64,000 bases of DNA from Heyndrickxia vini (lineage in GTDB: Bacteria > Bacillota > Bacilli > Bacillales > Bacillaceae_C): assembly GCF_016772275.1 (NCBI RefSeq), contig NZ_CP065425.1:1474001-1538000 (forward strand), given 5' to 3'. The notes below the pieces were generated by a model, which was given only the letters and a program-made list of their open reading frames with translations, had not been told where the DNA came from and made no database searches. The position numbers were made by a program, and so were the translations under genes. Below, piece after piece: positions 45,685 through 57,998 of this stretch (within the stretch, counting starts at the first letter, position 1; each line of letters starts with the position of its first letter).

Positions 45685-46498
45685 AGATTTTTACAATGAA
45701 GATATAGGGGATCGCGATATAACAAGTGAAAGTTTATTTTCTTCAGTAGAAATAGGTGAATTAACCTTTATTACTAAACAATCGGGTGTATTTTGCGGCG
45801 AGGATATTATAAGAGAAGGATACAGAACAATAGATTCAACAGTAGAGGTTAACATTATCAAAAATGATGGAAGTTTTGTTGACGCTGGAGATATTATAGC
45901 CATTGCACGAGGTTCTGTTCAAAACATCTTAAAAGGGGAAAGAGTAATTCTAAATCTCATACAAAGGATGAGCGGAATTGCAACATTAACTGCAAATGCA
46001 ATGAAGTGTATAAAGGGGACAGGGACAAGGGTTTGTGATACAAGAAAAACAATGCCCGGTATTAGAATGCTTGATAAATATGCTGTTGTTACAGGTGGTG
46101 GTGTTAATCACCGCAATGGATTATATGACGCTGTGATGATTAAAGATAATCATATTTCGTTTGCAGGATCAATTGAAAATGCAATAAGAAAAGTTAGAGA
46201 AAAAATTGGTCACACAGTAAAAATTGAAGTAGAGATCGAATCGAAGGAACAATTAATCGAAGCTGTAGAACATAAGGCAGATATTATTATGTTCGACAAC
46301 TGCACCCCAGACCAAATAAAAAACTGGCTTTCACTTGTTCCCGATTGGATTGCGACAGAAGCATCGGGAAATATTACATTAGATAATTTGCTTAGTTATG
46401 CAAATACAGGCGTTCAATATATATCATTAGGTTGTTTAACACATTCAGTATCAGCATTTGATATTAGTGCAAGGGTGAAAATAAATAATGAGATTTGA
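45653..46498 (+). CDS. nadC: Nicotinate-nucleotide pyrophosphorylase (quinolinate phosphoribosyltransferase)
   Basis: 281 residues. [13 protein letters not shown] at the N-terminus, [36 protein letters not shown] and IMFDNC are active-site segments. It makes nicotinate mononucleotide from quinolinate. The start inside the nadB end is supported by GAGGAG and by the family N-terminus [14 protein letters not shown]. Confidence 0.95.
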   Translation: MNTVKLRSMLKDFYNEDIGDRDITSESLFSSVEIGELTFITKQSGVFCGEDIIREGYRTIDSTVEVNIIKNDGSFVDAGDIIAIARGSVQNILKGERVILNLIQRMSGIATLTANAMKCIKGTGTRVCDTRKTMPGIRMLDKYAVVTGGGVNHRNGLYDAVMIKDNHISFAGSIENAIRKVREKIGHTVKIEVEIESKEQLIEAVEHKADIIMFDNCTPDQIKNWLSLVPDWIATEASGNITLDNLLSYANTGVQYISLGCLTHSVSAFDISARVKINNEI

Positions 46499-46512
46499 TT
46501 GGGGGAATTGGA

Positions 46513-47619
46513 ATGTCGTTTTTAGATGTCTTAAATAAAAATCAATTTATCCTTCCGGAGCGTTATAAAAATACGGCTAAAAACGTGATGGAGCAAAAAG
46601 TAGCGGAAATCAAAAAATTATTGGGAAAAGAATTATTTATTCCCGGACATCACTACCAGAAGGATGAAGTTATCCAGTTTGCCGATACGACAGGGGATTC
46701 TTTGCAACTTGCACAAGTATCGGCCAGAAATAAAGATGCTAAATATATTGTTTTCTGTGGTGTACATTTTATGGCCGAAACAGCAGATATTCTAACAAGT
46801 GCTGCTCAGCAGGTGCTATTGCCGGATATGCGTGCTGGATGCTCCATGGCTGATATGGCAACGATTCATCAAACAGAAAGAGCATGGGCAGAACTTCAGA
46901 GCCTATTTGGTGGAACGATTTTGCCATTAACGTATGTCAATTCAACAGCGGCTATTAAAGCTTTTGTAGGGAAACATGGCGGTGCAACTGTCACATCTTC
47001 AAATGCGCATGCAATGGTGAATTGGGCGTTTGAAAAAAAGGAACGCATTCTATTTTTACCTGATCAACATCTAGGACGAAATACGGCTTTTGATATAGGC
47101 ATTCCATTATCACAAATGGCGGTTTGGGATCCAATTCAAAATGAGCTGATCTATGAAGGGGATATAGAAGGAGTTAAGGTAATTTTGTGGAAGGGACACT
47201 GTTCAGTCCATGAAAAATTCACGGTTGATAATATCGCACATATACGAAAAATGCACCCGAAAATGAAAATCATTGTTCATCCGGAATGTAGTAGAGAAGT
47301 CGTTTCATTATCCGATGACAACGGCTCTACAAAATATATTATTGATACGCTAATAAAAGCAGAACCAGGAAGTGAATGGGCAATAGGAACAGAAATGAAC
47401 CTAGTAAATCGACTTATTAAAGAACATCCGACTAAAAAAATTGTTTCTTTAAATCCACATATGTGTCCATGCCTAACAATGAATAGAATTGATCTCGAAC
47501 ACTTACTATGGAATTTAGAATGTATCATTGAGGGGTCACCAATTAATAGAATAAAGGTGGACGAGGAAACAACAAAATATGCTGTTTTAGCATTAAACCG
47601 TATGTTAAACCGCGTATAA
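46513..47619 (+). CDS. nadA: Quinolinate synthase
   Basis: 368 residues, the longer Bacillus-type Nad[28 protein letters not shown] binds substrate; the three cluster cysteines appear in [14 protein letters not shown] and HMCPCLTM. It condenses iminoaspartate with dihydroxyacetone phosphate using a [4Fe-4S] cluster. ATG 46513 follows GGGGGAA. Last gene of the nadBCA operon. Confidence 0.96.
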   Translation: MSFLDVLNKNQFILPERYKNTAKNVMEQKVAEIKKLLGKELFIPGHHYQKDEVIQFADTTGDSLQLAQVSARNKDAKYIVFCGVHFMAETADILTSAAQQVLLPDMRAGCSMADMATIHQTERAWAELQSLFGGTILPLTYVNSTAAIKAFVGKHGGATVTSSNAHAMVNWAFEKKERILFLPDQHLGRNTAFDIGIPLSQMAVWDPIQNELIYEGDIEGVKVILWKGHCSVHEKFTVDNIAHIRKMHPKMKIIVHPECSREVVSLSDDNGSTKYIIDTLIKAEPGSEWAIGTEMNLVNRLIKEHPTKKIVSLNPHMCPCLTMNRIDLEHLLWNLECIIEGSPINRIKVDEETTKYAVLALNRMLNRV

Positions 47620-47781
47620 TTTATATATCTATAACCTTTATTATTGAAATATCATTGCTTTCTTCCTGTGGGAGAAGGCATATTTTTATGGTAAGAAACA
47701 TAAATTTTTTTTGAAGAACATTAGCACTTTGCCCATTTTGACATAGACTATATGGACTTATGCCTGAGGAGGGGAACTTTA

Positions 47782-49074
47782 GTGAAGATCCATATTGTTC
47801 AAAAAGGCGATACCCTTTGGAATATTGCTAAAAAATATGGCGTTGATTTTGAAGAACTAAAGAAAATGAATGCCCAATTGTCTAATCCGGAAATGATTAT
47901 GCCTGGTATGAAAATAAAAGTACCTACAACCGGAGGAACAATTAAGAAAGAAGTGGTAATGCCTAAGAAGGAAATGCCAAAGGCTGTACATCCATATAAA
48001 GAACAGCCTGTGCCAACAATGCCCGTGCACAAAGAAATCATTAAGGAGGTTCCGAAAAAGGAAACCATCTATACTCCTATTATGCCGCAGCCAGTCATCC
48101 CGGAGATTGATATAAACAACTATTATTCGATGCACATGTCGCAAATGCAGGCGCAAATGCAAGCGCCGCCTCCAGTAAAAGAAGAAAAAGTAGAAAGTAT
48201 CGAATCCCCTGTTGAAATGCCCATGATGCCAGTTCAAGAGGAGTGTTTTGAAGTGTATCCAACCGTACCTTGTATGCCAATAGCTGATTGTGGATGTGGG
48301 CCAACACCTTATCCTTATGGGTATCAAGCACCAATGGGACAATTTCCAATGCAACAAGGATTTCCAATGGGATATAACACACCAGTTATGCCGGAGGTCC
48401 AAGGATCAGCAATGTCCTATGCACCTGAAAATTATTATTATGGCCAAGGAGCATACCCAACACAAGTTCCTGAATATGGAGGCTGGATGCATGAAGAGGA
48501 GGAATCATCTTCGATGCCGATGATGGCGAATCATTCTGTACCACAGCAAGGCGTATTTATTCAATCTCAAGACGCTCAGTTTCAAGGAATGCATTCCATG
48601 CCAAATATCCAACAAGGTGCGTACCTACCTGCACCAGATGGCCAATACTCTGGAATGCCATATAACCCGTATGGCCAATTTGGAAATATGCCGCAGCAAG
48701 GTGTTAACATGAATTTTCCAGAAAGACCCGATCAACACTATGGAAATCACCATGAATACCATCATCACGATTACCAACAAGGACATGGCTACGGCCATGA
48801 TCAAGGACATGGCTACGGTCATGATCAAGGACATGGCTACGGTCATGACCAAGGACATGGATATGGTCATCATTACGGACATAATCCGTATGGACAATAT
48901 GGTCATTATGGATATCATCCGTATAGTCATTTTTACGGTGTCCCACAAGGTTGGTATCCGGGATTCGGAAACCCTTATATGGGGTATGGTCAAGGTTATC
49001 CGGGTTACCCAGGTTACCCGGGCGGTTATTTCGGAGGTTATCCAAGACAGGAAGAAGATTGTGATGACTGCTAA
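47782..49074 (+). CDS. safA: Spore coat assembly protein SafA-like
   Basis: 430 residues. The N-terminal LysM domain (KIHIVQKGDTLWNIAKKYGVDFEELKKMN) starts at residue 2 and closely resembles SafA, the inner-coat organiser that binds SpoVID. The rest is Pro/Met/Gln/Tyr/Gly-rich, with tandem GHGYGHDQ repeats near 335-365, a His/Tyr/Gly-rich part, and the terminal CDDC. GTG 47782 follows GAGGAGGGG by eight bases. It sits after nadA as in B. subtilis. Confidence 0.9.
   Translation: MKIHIVQKGDTLWNIAKKYGVDFEELKKMNAQLSNPEMIMPGMKIKVPTTGGTIKKEVVMPKKEMPKAVHPYKEQPVPTMPVHKEIIKEVPKKETIYTPIMPQPVIPEIDINNYYSMHMSQMQAQMQAPPPVKEEKVESIESPVEMPMMPVQEECFEVYPTVPCMPIADCGCGPTPYPYGYQAPMGQFPMQQGFPMGYNTPVMPEVQGSAMSYAPENYYYGQGAYPTQVPEYGGWMHEEEESSSMPMMANHSVPQQGVFIQSQDAQFQGMHSMPNIQQGAYLPAPDGQYSGMPYNPYGQFGNMPQQGVNMNFPERPDQHYGNHHEYHHHDYQQGHGYGHDQGHGYGHDQGHGYGHDQGHGYGHHYGHNPYGQYGHYGYHPYSHFYGVPQGWYPGFGNPYMGYGQGYPGYPGYPGGYFGGYPRQEEDCDDC
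48781..48876 (+). repeat. Tandem 24-bp repeats in safA
   Basis: Three near-identical 24-bp units plus a diverged fourth, each coding GHGYGHDQ or a variant. Only scattered third-position changes separate the first three. Confidence 0.9.
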
Positions 49075-50041
49075 TAGAAGAAGTTCCGGAGACGAATTCG
49101 AACATCGTCTCCTTCTTTATTTAACCTCGTTAACGGGAGAAAAGTTTTTATATGTAAAAAAAATCAAAAATGGTGTTTGGTTTTGCAAAACAGTTAAAAA
49201 CACCTGGGTGTTAAAAGAGTTTCCAACTAGGGAAAAGGTCGAAAACCAACTATCCTTAATAAATCTTCTATTTACAAATGGCTTTCATCTGACCTATCGA
49301 TTTCATCCAATCCATGCTAAAAAAGTTTGCTTTTTTGAGAATAAAATATACGGGTTAATTGAATTTATAAAAAAAGGGTCATCATTTTCGTATCAAACAA
49401 AAAATAACAGAATTCAAGCAATTGAATTATTATCGAAATTCCATAAGACAACGCAATTATTTGTTAATGAATTTTCGACTAAATTATCGTTGTTTGATCA
49501 AATTGAAAAATGGGAAGCAAGATTAAAGGAGTTTAATTCTAATATTCCTCAGTTAAAAAAGTTTATGCCCCCATATTACATTGAGGTCTATGTTGAATGG
49601 GCAAAATGGTCTTTACATAAGCTAAAACAAAATAAAAGTTATTTTGACCAACAAGAAAAATGTGTTATTCATGGTGATGTTGCCCATCACAATTTTATTT
49701 ATAATTTTGATCAACAACTTTTTTTGATTGATTTTGATTTAATTCACGTGGGTAGTCCGGTTATTGATTATTTACAATTCACCAATCGAATCTTACCTTT
49801 TATTGAATGGTCAAGTCATGAATTACAGCAGATGGGGATAATTAAGAACTTGCTAAATCGTAAAGCTTTTGTAATTGCCCTTATTTATCCAACAGATGTC
49901 CTAAGAGAATGGAATCGATTTATCAAAACAATAAACACGAAAGAGGATAAGATTCAATCATTAACTTATTTAAAGGAAATTACTATTAATCAATTTGAAC
50001 AAAGGAAATCTTTTGTAAATGAAATGATAAACAGAATATAA
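49064..50041 (+). CDS. CotS/YutH-type spore kinase-like protein
   Basis: 325 residues of the phosphotransferase (APH/CotS) fold. It keeps the catalytic loop CVIHGDVAHHNFIYN and the metal motif LFLIDFDL, so unlike YsxE the active site is intact. N-lobe WVLKEFPT carries the lysine. The ATG at 49064 overlaps safA by 11 bases, suggesting coupled translation and a spore coat role. The frame runs open far into safA, but that portion is an alternate-frame shadow. The substrate is unknown. Confidence 0.8.
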   Translation: MTANRRSSGDEFEHRLLLYLTSLTGEKFLYVKKIKNGVWFCKTVKNTWVLKEFPTREKVENQLSLINLLFTNGFHLTYRFHPIHAKKVCFFENKIYGLIEFIKKGSSFSYQTKNNRIQAIELLSKFHKTTQLFVNEFSTKLSLFDQIEKWEARLKEFNSNIPQLKKFMPPYYIEVYVEWAKWSLHKLKQNKSYFDQQEKCVIHGDVAHHNFIYNFDQQLFLIDFDLIHVGSPVIDYLQFTNRILPFIEWSSHELQQMGIIKNLLNRKAFVIALIYPTDVLREWNRFIKTINTKEDKIQSLTYLKEITINQFEQRKSFVNEMINRI

Positions 50042-50152
50042 GGGACTTTTAGGTGAAATAACCAGTAATAATCGGAATAGAATGAACTCCACCTCACAAA
50101 ATATGAATGAGCAAAAAAATGCTCTAGGAGTAATGTTAGGGGGAGTACTGTT

Positions 50153-50866
50153 TTGAGAAAAATACTTTTAGCAGCACCTATCTCACTCTTGATGGTATCG
50201 GGTTTGGCGGCATGTGGAAGTAATCAAAATGCCGATAATGATCGATCAACAAACAATTTCCAACAAGTCGGATATCATACAAACGATGTAAACATGGTTG
50301 ACCACGATGGACCTGTTCGGGAACTAATGGATTACTCGCTTGGAAATGTAGATTATGTGAAAAAAAACAATAATCTTTTGCCATCAGGGTATGTTGATGA
50401 TTATGATCATCCGATTAAATCACCATTTACAGAATATAATACAAATAATCGGGGAGTGAATAAAAACAGAATTCTCCGAGACATTAATTATCACGGTCAT
50501 TTAAATCATCATGATGCGAAAGGAAAATCTTCCTACTACACTGCTTATGAGGGTGCGCTTGCTCAAAAGTTATCCGATGTGGCAATAAAAGTACCAAATG
50601 TTTCAGATGCACGTGCGCTAATTGATGGAAATACAGTGATAGTAACAACCGTTCTTAAAAATGACAAAGACAGTACTAAAACAAAAGCAAATGTTGAGCG
50701 TGCTATACGTCCATTTTTAAATGGAAGACAATATTTAATTACTACAGACGCTGGAACCTATTATCAAGCAAGGGATATAGATAATGATTTAAAAGACGGC
50801 GGTCCACGTGACACGATCAAAATGGATTTGAAAAATATGATCAAATTACAAAAAAATCAACAATAA
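50153..50866 (+). CDS. YhcN/YlaJ family sporulation lipoprotein
   Basis: 237 residues. Signal peptide with lipobox LAAC at Cys21 (MVSGLAACGSNQ). The second half has the family fold: LSDVAIKVPNVSDARALIDGNTVIVTTVLKND with RAIRPFLNGRQYLITTD. Family members are found in the inner spore membrane. TTG start with AGGGGGA about ten bases upstream. It lies between the safA pair and bofC, consistent with sporulation. Confidence 0.85.
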   Translation: MRKILLAAPISLLMVSGLAACGSNQNADNDRSTNNFQQVGYHTNDVNMVDHDGPVRELMDYSLGNVDYVKKNNNLLPSGYVDDYDHPIKSPFTEYNTNNRGVNKNRILRDINYHGHLNHHDAKGKSSYYTAYEGALAQKLSDVAIKVPNVSDARALIDGNTVIVTTVLKNDKDSTKTKANVERAIRPFLNGRQYLITTDAGTYYQARDIDNDLKDGGPRDTIKMDLKNMIKLQKNQQ

Positions 50867-50876
50867 TTTTTGATTG

Positions 50877-50912
50877 ATGGAGAATGGAAAATCTGTTCTC
50901 CATTTTTTCTTT
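50877..50912 (+). terminator. Terminator after the lipoprotein gene
   Basis: GGAGAA...TTCTCC hairpin followed by ATTTTTTC. Confidence 0.85.
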
Positions 50913-51052
50913 TCACAAGAATTTGTTAAAGTCCCAATGTTTAATACCAGCCTAGCGAAAACAACAATCTAGTTTTTAATATGGATATTTTTGTGAAATA
51001 ACGGTCACACTAAGTATACGTACTAAAAAACGTATATAGAGGTGACACAGCT

Positions 51053-51619
51053 ATGAGATTTTTTGTTCGAATCGTCTTCATCGGCATATTCGTATTAGGA
51101 GCTTTCTATATTACTTTTTTACAAGATGATAACGAACAAGCAGAAGAATCGAAGACAACTCGTGAACCTGAATCAATTGAAGTATCATCTACACCAAATA
51201 AGAAAACAATTATTCTCGAAAGGGTTTATGTAGATGGCGAAGTAAGTGAAGAAATCCTTTATGAAAATGTTCATAGCATTCAGTCGGTGAAAAATAAATA
51301 TCAAGATTGGCAAATCGTACAAATGGATGAAGAACAAATTGTACTGCAAAAGAAAATCAATGATATTTCTCCTCTTCTTAAGGCGAATGGATATTTTGGT
51401 ATCAGTGATGATGGAACGATATCCATTTTTAACGGAAAACCGAATAATGCAGATATCATCCAATCGTTTTTCCAAATTGATATAAAAAAGTTGGAAGGAA
51501 AGAAACATGAAGAACTGAAAAAAGGTATACCAATCAAGTCGAAAGAAGACTTTGATAAAGTATTAGAAACCCTTAAACCCTATTCCATACAAAAACAGCA
51601 AACATTAACCGGTTCATGA
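51053..51619 (+). CDS. bofC: Bypass-of-forespore protein C (BofC)
   Basis: 188 residues. An N-terminal signal or anchor ([19 protein letters not shown]), then the BofC N-domain ([25 protein letters not shown]) and C-terminal domain ([18 protein letters not shown]). BofC is made in the forespore and restrains SpoIVB, which signals to SpoIVFA/FB (encoded at 34474-36100). It is located before ruvA as in B. subtilis. Confidence 0.92.
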   Translation: MRFFVRIVFIGIFVLGAFYITFLQDDNEQAEESKTTREPESIEVSSTPNKKTIILERVYVDGEVSEEILYENVHSIQSVKNKYQDWQIVQMDEEQIVLQKKINDISPLLKANGYFGISDDGTISIFNGKPNNADIIQSFFQIDIKKLEGKKHEELKKGIPIKSKEDFDKVLETLKPYSIQKQQTLTGS

Positions 51620-51632
51620 GACCGGTTTTTTG
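51607..51632 (+). terminator. Terminator of bofC
   Basis: AACCGGT and ACCGGTT around a short loop that contains the stop codon, followed by TTTTTG. Confidence 0.85.
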
Positions 51633-51714
51633 TATGAGGATTTACCCAACTTTTCATAGAGTATGGTACAATGGAAGTTATGAATGTTGTTTTATATATA
51701 GGGAGAGAACTGAT

Positions 51715-52323
51715 TTGTACGAGTATATTAAAGGGACTATCGAAATGGTGACTCCGGAATATGTTGTCGTTGACAACAATGGCATTGGTTACCAAATATT
51801 CACACCGAATCCATTTGTTTTTACAGTTAATCAAAATACTTCGGAGAAAATATTCATCTACCAACATGTCCGCGAAGATGCAATTTCGCTCTTTGGATTT
51901 CACACACTTTCGGAAAAAACCTTATTTAAAAAATTACTTAATGTTTCGGGAATCGGACCAAAAGGTGCATTAGCAATTCTTGCATTTGGTGAACCTAGTC
52001 AAGTGATTGAAGCAATTGAAAATGAAAATGAAAACTTTTTAACTAAATTTCCCGGCGTCGGAAAAAAGACTGCGAGACAAATGATACTTGATTTAAAAGG
52101 GAAGCTACAAGATATTGTTCCCGATTACTTTCCGAATCTATTTAATACTGATAAAGTGGAACTAATTGCCCATACTTCCGCGCAATTTGATGAAGCAATT
52201 TTGGCATTAAAGGCTTTAGGTTATTCTGATAAAGAAATAAAGAAAATATCAGCAGATCTACAAAAAGAAAAATTAACTACCGATCAATATATTAAAGCCG
52301 CACTTAAAAAGTTAGTAAAATAA
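51715..52323 (+). CDS. ruvA: Holliday junction DNA helicase subunit RuvA
   Basis: 202 residues. The OB fold starts [27 protein letters not shown], the helix-hairpin-helix pair is [16 protein letters not shown] and [23 protein letters not shown], and domain III is at the C-terminus. It binds Holliday junctions and loads RuvB. TTG start at 51715, chosen for GGGAGAGA upstream and the family start; the frame continues upstream without an RBS. Confidence 0.95.
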   Translation: MYEYIKGTIEMVTPEYVVVDNNGIGYQIFTPNPFVFTVNQNTSEKIFIYQHVREDAISLFGFHTLSEKTLFKKLLNVSGIGPKGALAILAFGEPSQVIEAIENENENFLTKFPGVGKKTARQMILDLKGKLQDIVPDYFPNLFNTDKVELIAHTSAQFDEAILALKALGYSDKEIKKISADLQKEKLTTDQYIKAALKKLVK

Positions 52324-52370
52324 AAATTTTTCGCACATGTAACTAGATCTTCGACAAAGGAGGGAGTTAA

Positions 52371-53378
52371 ATGGAGGAGAAGGAGAGGATGGTTTCAGGG
52401 GAAGCAACTGAACTCGAGGAAACGTTTGAATTAAGTTTACGTCCGCAAACCTTACAGCAGTATATTGGTCAAGATAAGGTGAAGAATAATTTAGAAATTT
52501 TTATTGAAGCTGCAAAACAAAGACATGAAACGTTGGATCATGTATTATTATACGGACCACCTGGACTAGGAAAAACGACGTTAGCAACCGTTATCGCGAA
52601 TGAAATGGGAGTAAATATTCGAACGACTTCCGGTCCGGCTATTGAGCGACCGGGAGATCTGGCTGCTATTCTCACTGCATTGGAGCCTGGTGATGTATTA
52701 TTTATCGATGAAATTCATCGTTTACCACGCTCAATTGAAGAAATTCTTTACCCTGCAATGGAGGATTTTTGTTTGGATATTGTAATTGGAAAAGGACCGA
52801 GTGCCAGATCCGTTCGTTTGGACTTACCACCTTTTACTCTAGTCGGTGCTACAACGAGGGCAGGTGCCATTTCAGCTCCTTTAAGGGATCGTTTTGGGGT
52901 ATTATGCCGACTAGAATATTATACTGAACAGCAACTTACAGATATTGTAGTTAGAACGGCGGAAATATTAAATACTAAAATTGAAACGATTGGAGCCAGT
53001 GAGGTTGCGAGACGCTCGCGGGGAACTCCAAGGATTGCCAATCGGTTGCTGCGACGTGTCCGAGATTTTGCTCAGGTGCGGGGAAATGGTGTAATTACAA
53101 TGTCTTTAGCCGATCATGCGCTAGAACTGTTGCAGGTCGATCGTTTAGGACTTGATCATATTGACCATAAATTATTAAAAGGGATAATTGAAAAATTCCG
53201 TGGTGGGCCAGTTGGACTTGAAACGATTGCCGCGAGTATCGGTGAAGAACCGGAAACGATTGAAGATGTTTATGAACCATATTTACTTCAAATTGGATTT
53301 TTACAACGAACTCCGAGAGGTAGAATTGTTACTAATCTTGTATATCATCATTTTCAAATGGAAGTTCCGACAATATGA
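52371..53378 (+). CDS. ruvB: Holliday junction DNA helicase subunit RuvB
   Basis: 335 residues. AAA+ motor with [12 protein letters not shown] (Walker A), FIDEIHRL (Walker B), GATTRAG (sensor I) and the C-terminal winged helix ending [15 protein letters not shown]. It drives branch migration with RuvA. ATG follows AAAGGAGGG. Confidence 0.98.
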   Translation: MEEKERMVSGEATELEETFELSLRPQTLQQYIGQDKVKNNLEIFIEAAKQRHETLDHVLLYGPPGLGKTTLATVIANEMGVNIRTTSGPAIERPGDLAAILTALEPGDVLFIDEIHRLPRSIEEILYPAMEDFCLDIVIGKGPSARSVRLDLPPFTLVGATTRAGAISAPLRDRFGVLCRLEYYTEQQLTDIVVRTAEILNTKIETIGASEVARRSRGTPRIANRLLRRVRDFAQVRGNGVITMSLADHALELLQVDRLGLDHIDHKLLKGIIEKFRGGPVGLETIAASIGEEPETIEDVYEPYLLQIGFLQRTPRGRIVTNLVYHHFQMEVPTI

Positions 53379-53436
53379 AAGATTAAACATTTTTCAATAT
53401 TCAACAATCTAACAATAATAAATGAAGGTGACATCA

Positions 53437-55730
<2,294 letters not shown>

Positions 55731-55748
55731 AAGGAAGGAGGGGAAATA

Positions 55749-56042
55749 ATGCAAAGTTTAGGTGGATTACTACCCATTTTGTTAATGTTTGTCTTATTTT
55801 ACTTTTTGCTCATTAGACCAAATCAAAAGAGACAAAAGAATGTTCAAATGATGCAAAACAACTTATCAAAAGGGGATAAAATAGTTACAATCGGTGGTTT
55901 ACATGGTATAGTTGATGCCATTGATGAAAGACAAATTGTTATCAAATGTGGCGATGGCAGCCGTCTAACATATGATCGTTCTGCTATCAGAGAGGTAGTG
56001 GAGTCAGCTGCATCTACTGTTACTACTCAAACTGCTGAGTAA
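55749..56042 (+). CDS. yajC: Sec translocase accessory subunit YajC
   Basis: 97 residues: one membrane helix (ILLMFVLFYFLLIRPNQKRQK) followed by a cytosolic domain with GDKIVTIGGLHGIVD. It associates with SecDF (encoded at 60126). RBS AAGGAGG. Confidence 0.96.
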   Translation: MQSLGGLLPILLMFVLFYFLLIRPNQKRQKNVQMMQNNLSKGDKIVTIGGLHGIVDAIDERQIVIKCGDGSRLTYDRSAIREVVESAASTVTTQTAE

Positions 56043-56048
56043 TTAAAG

Positions 56049-56084
56049 AAAAGGAGAAGCACCTATTGGTTTTGCTTCTCCTTT
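56049..56084 (+). terminator. Terminator after yajC
   Basis: AAAGGAGAAGC pairs with GCTTCTCCTTT; the tail is ATCTTA. It lies between convergent genes and may work both ways. Confidence 0.8.
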
Positions 56085-56102
56085 ATCTTATTAAAAGTAA
56101 TT

Positions 56103-56499
56103 TTATGCTTTTCTCGTATGATCACTCATAATATTAACTCCTAATACGCCACCCATCATAGCCGTTGCAATGTAACAAATATGATAGACCATTTGTTCTC
56201 CAGAAAAAATATTACCATATCCTAAAAACTGAAAAAGAAAAATAATTAATGTATAAGTAATACCGGTAAGACTTCCTGAAATCCATCCTTTTTGTTGTCC
56301 TTTTCCGCCGCAAACAAAACCCCCTACGAATAATGCAATAAATGAAATTATTGTTACTAGTAATTTAATGGAATTCTCTTGAACATCTGAAAATCGCAAA
56401 ACGGTAGACAAGATTAGGCTAGATATCGTAATTAAAACAAAAATAGTCAATATTCCGTATAAAATACTAGTTCCTAACTTTTTTGTTTCGATTGTTCAT
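56103..56499 (-). pseudogene. yrzE: YrzE-like TIGR04086 membrane protein with an apparent 1-nt frameshift
   Basis: The body (115 codons from TTG 56450) encodes four membrane helices and the family segments VGGFVCGGKGQQKGW and MMGGVLGVN. In the same frame the codons upstream still encode KKLGTSILYGI, but the first usable start is lost. An ATG at 56499 with GAGGGGAGAG in front begins a different frame that stops within 11 codons. Dropping one A from the run of six (T run at 56479-56484) joins the two into MNNRNKKLGTSILYGI. The break could be a true mutation, a slippage site or a sequencing error. Translation from TTG 56450 is also possible. Confidence 0.65.
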
Positions 56500-56648
56500 C
56501 TCTCCCCTCATAAAATAGTTCTGTCCCTTAGTACAAGCATATTCACAACTTTTTAATTTAGAATATTTTATTTTAAGGATTTCTTTTTACAAAATGTAAG
56601 AAGGTATAAAACTTTTTGAGGTTAATATTCTTGAAAAAGTATCTGCTT

Positions 56649-56800
56649 TGTCTAGCTCCAGCGCCTATCGACTAGAAAACTTCAGGACTTTTCCCTACGA
56701 TAAGTCAACATCGATTCGCCTTGCATCACCCGCGTTTCCTTTATCTCAGTCAAAGTCCTTCCAGTTTTTACGTCGATGAGCAAGGCGCTTCCGCTTTTCT
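56649..56800. repeat. Intergenic repeat, family C
   Basis: The left end GTCTAGCTCCAGCGCCTATCG and the right end CAAGGCGCTTCCGCTTTTCTT are the typical borders of a common Bacillaceae intergenic element. The interior has GCACCACCCGCG-like GC-rich DNA. It occupies most of the gap between yrzE and the DUF421 gene; the rest shows no gene. Confidence 0.65.
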
Positions 56801-56883
56801 TATGCTAACAAGCTTTTCCAAAATGTTAATAGGAAATATGGTCATACTAAGGGCGAGTGAATGTGTATAGGAGGATATTGGAT

Positions 56884-57540
56884 ATGGATTTTTATCACTA
56901 TTTTACAATTGGCTGGAAAACCGTTGTTTTATATCTTGTCATATTGGTTATTTTTAGACTAATGGGCAAGCGGGAGATTGGAGAATTAAGTGTATTGGAT
57001 CTTGTTATTTTCATTATGATCGGTGAACTAGCTGCTGTTGCGATTGAAAATCATAAAGAACCGATTGCACATACAATCGAACCAATGGTTATATTACTTG
57101 GAATTCAGGTGATGTTTGCACTTATTTCATTAAAGGTTCCTAAATTTCGTCAAATAATTGATGGCACTCCATCAATTATTATTCGAAAAGGAAAAATTGA
57201 TGAAAAGGCAATGAAAAAACAGCGTTATAATTTTGATGATTTATTAATGCAATTAAGACAAAAGGATATTAACAATATTACTGATGTGGAGTATGCGATT
57301 TTAGAAACATCTGGTGAACTATCCGTTATTAAAAAGGATAATAAAAAGAAACAGCAGAAAACATATACATTACCATTTATTGTTGATGGTGAAATTTCAC
57401 AAGAAAATTTGGCAAATCGAAATGTTTCAGAAATATGGTTACGGCGTGAGTTAAGAAAAAGGGGATATAAGGATCTTAATCAAATTTCATTTTGCAGTTT
57501 CCAAGACGGGGAGTTCTTTATTGATTTAAAAGATGAATAA
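56884..57540 (+). CDS. yrbG: DUF421 membrane protein (YrbG/YetF family)
   Basis: 218 residues. Three membrane helices at the N-terminus (up to ~80) with LVIFRLMGKREIGELSVLDLVIFIMIGELA, the family signature, and a cytosolic DUF421 domain with GTPSIIIRKGKIDEKAMKKQRYNFDDLLMQLRQKDI. YetF-type proteins are implicated in spore germination in some species; the role here is unknown. ATG 56884 is nine bases after AGGAGG. Confidence 0.88.
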   Translation: MDFYHYFTIGWKTVVLYLVILVIFRLMGKREIGELSVLDLVIFIMIGELAAVAIENHKEPIAHTIEPMVILLGIQVMFALISLKVPKFRQIIDGTPSIIIRKGKIDEKAMKKQRYNFDDLLMQLRQKDINNITDVEYAILETSGELSVIKKDNKKKQQKTYTLPFIVDGEISQENLANRNVSEIWLRRELRKRGYKDLNQISFCSFQDGEFFIDLKDE

Positions 57541-57589
57541 GTGTTTTCATTAAGAAATTTCTGCAAACTTTGTTTAATGATCAGTATGG

Positions 57590-57725
57590 AGATGATTTCC
57601 GCTCCAGGGTGCTCGCTTTCCGCGGGGCGGGCGGTGAGCCTCCTCTACGCTTCGCGTTTGCGGTGTCTCACCTATCCCGCTGATCCCGCAGGAGTCTCGC
57701 ACCCTTCCGCTCCAATCAGTTTTCT
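57590..57725. repeat. Family A repeat, copy 2
   Basis: Contains TTCCGCTCCAGGGTG, GCTTTCCGCGGGG, GAGCCTCCTC and CCCGCAGGAGTCTCG. Its reverse complement matches the element at 57795-57930 in motif order, so the two form a diverged inverted pair. Confidence 0.8.
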
Positions 57726-57794
57726 TAACGGAACTTTAAGTGGAAAAAATTGAGAAAAGATATTCAATAGATCGTTGTATTTAACAAATATGAA

Positions 57795-57930
57795 ACGCAG
57801 AGTGGATTGGAGCGAAAGGAACCCGACTCCTGCGGGATGCAGAGGAAAGGTCGAGACCCCACAGGCGGTACGCCGAGGAGGCTCGACTTCCTCCCCGCGG
57901 AAAGCAGGTTCCTGTAGCGGAAAGTAACGG
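57795..57930. repeat. Family A repeat, copy 3
   Basis: Contains GAGTGGATTGGAGCGAAAGG, GACTCCTGCGGGA, CGAGGAGGCTCGA and CCCCGCGGAAAGC. It is opposed to copy 2 across a ~70-base AT-rich spacer. Confidence 0.8.
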
Positions 57931-57969
57931 CCACCTCACTTACCTCACTCCAAAAACAGCTTTCATAAA

Positions 57970-57998
57970 GAAGGGGAAAAGTTGAAATTTTTCCCTTC
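57970..57998. terminator. Hairpin between the DUF421 gene and spoVB
   Basis: GAAGGGGAAAA pairs with TTTTTCCCTTC and ends at the spoVB stop. T runs are weak on both sides. Confidence 0.5.

Noticed and set aside
48781-48876. Short regular repeats that could suggest a CRISPR array
   Set aside because: The 24-bp units are directly adjacent without spacers and are coding in safA.
48740-49063. N-terminal extension of the CotS-like kinase inside safA
   Set aside because: The extension is the alternate-frame reading of the safA repeats (periodic KDMATVMI); the family-like part starts at 49064.
48625-49105. Open frames on the minus strand opposite safA
   Set aside because: They are antisense readings of the tandem repeats, with periodic sequence and no RBS.
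57541-57753. Open frame directly after the DUF421 gene
   Set aside because: It is the translation of a family A repeat and has no RBS.
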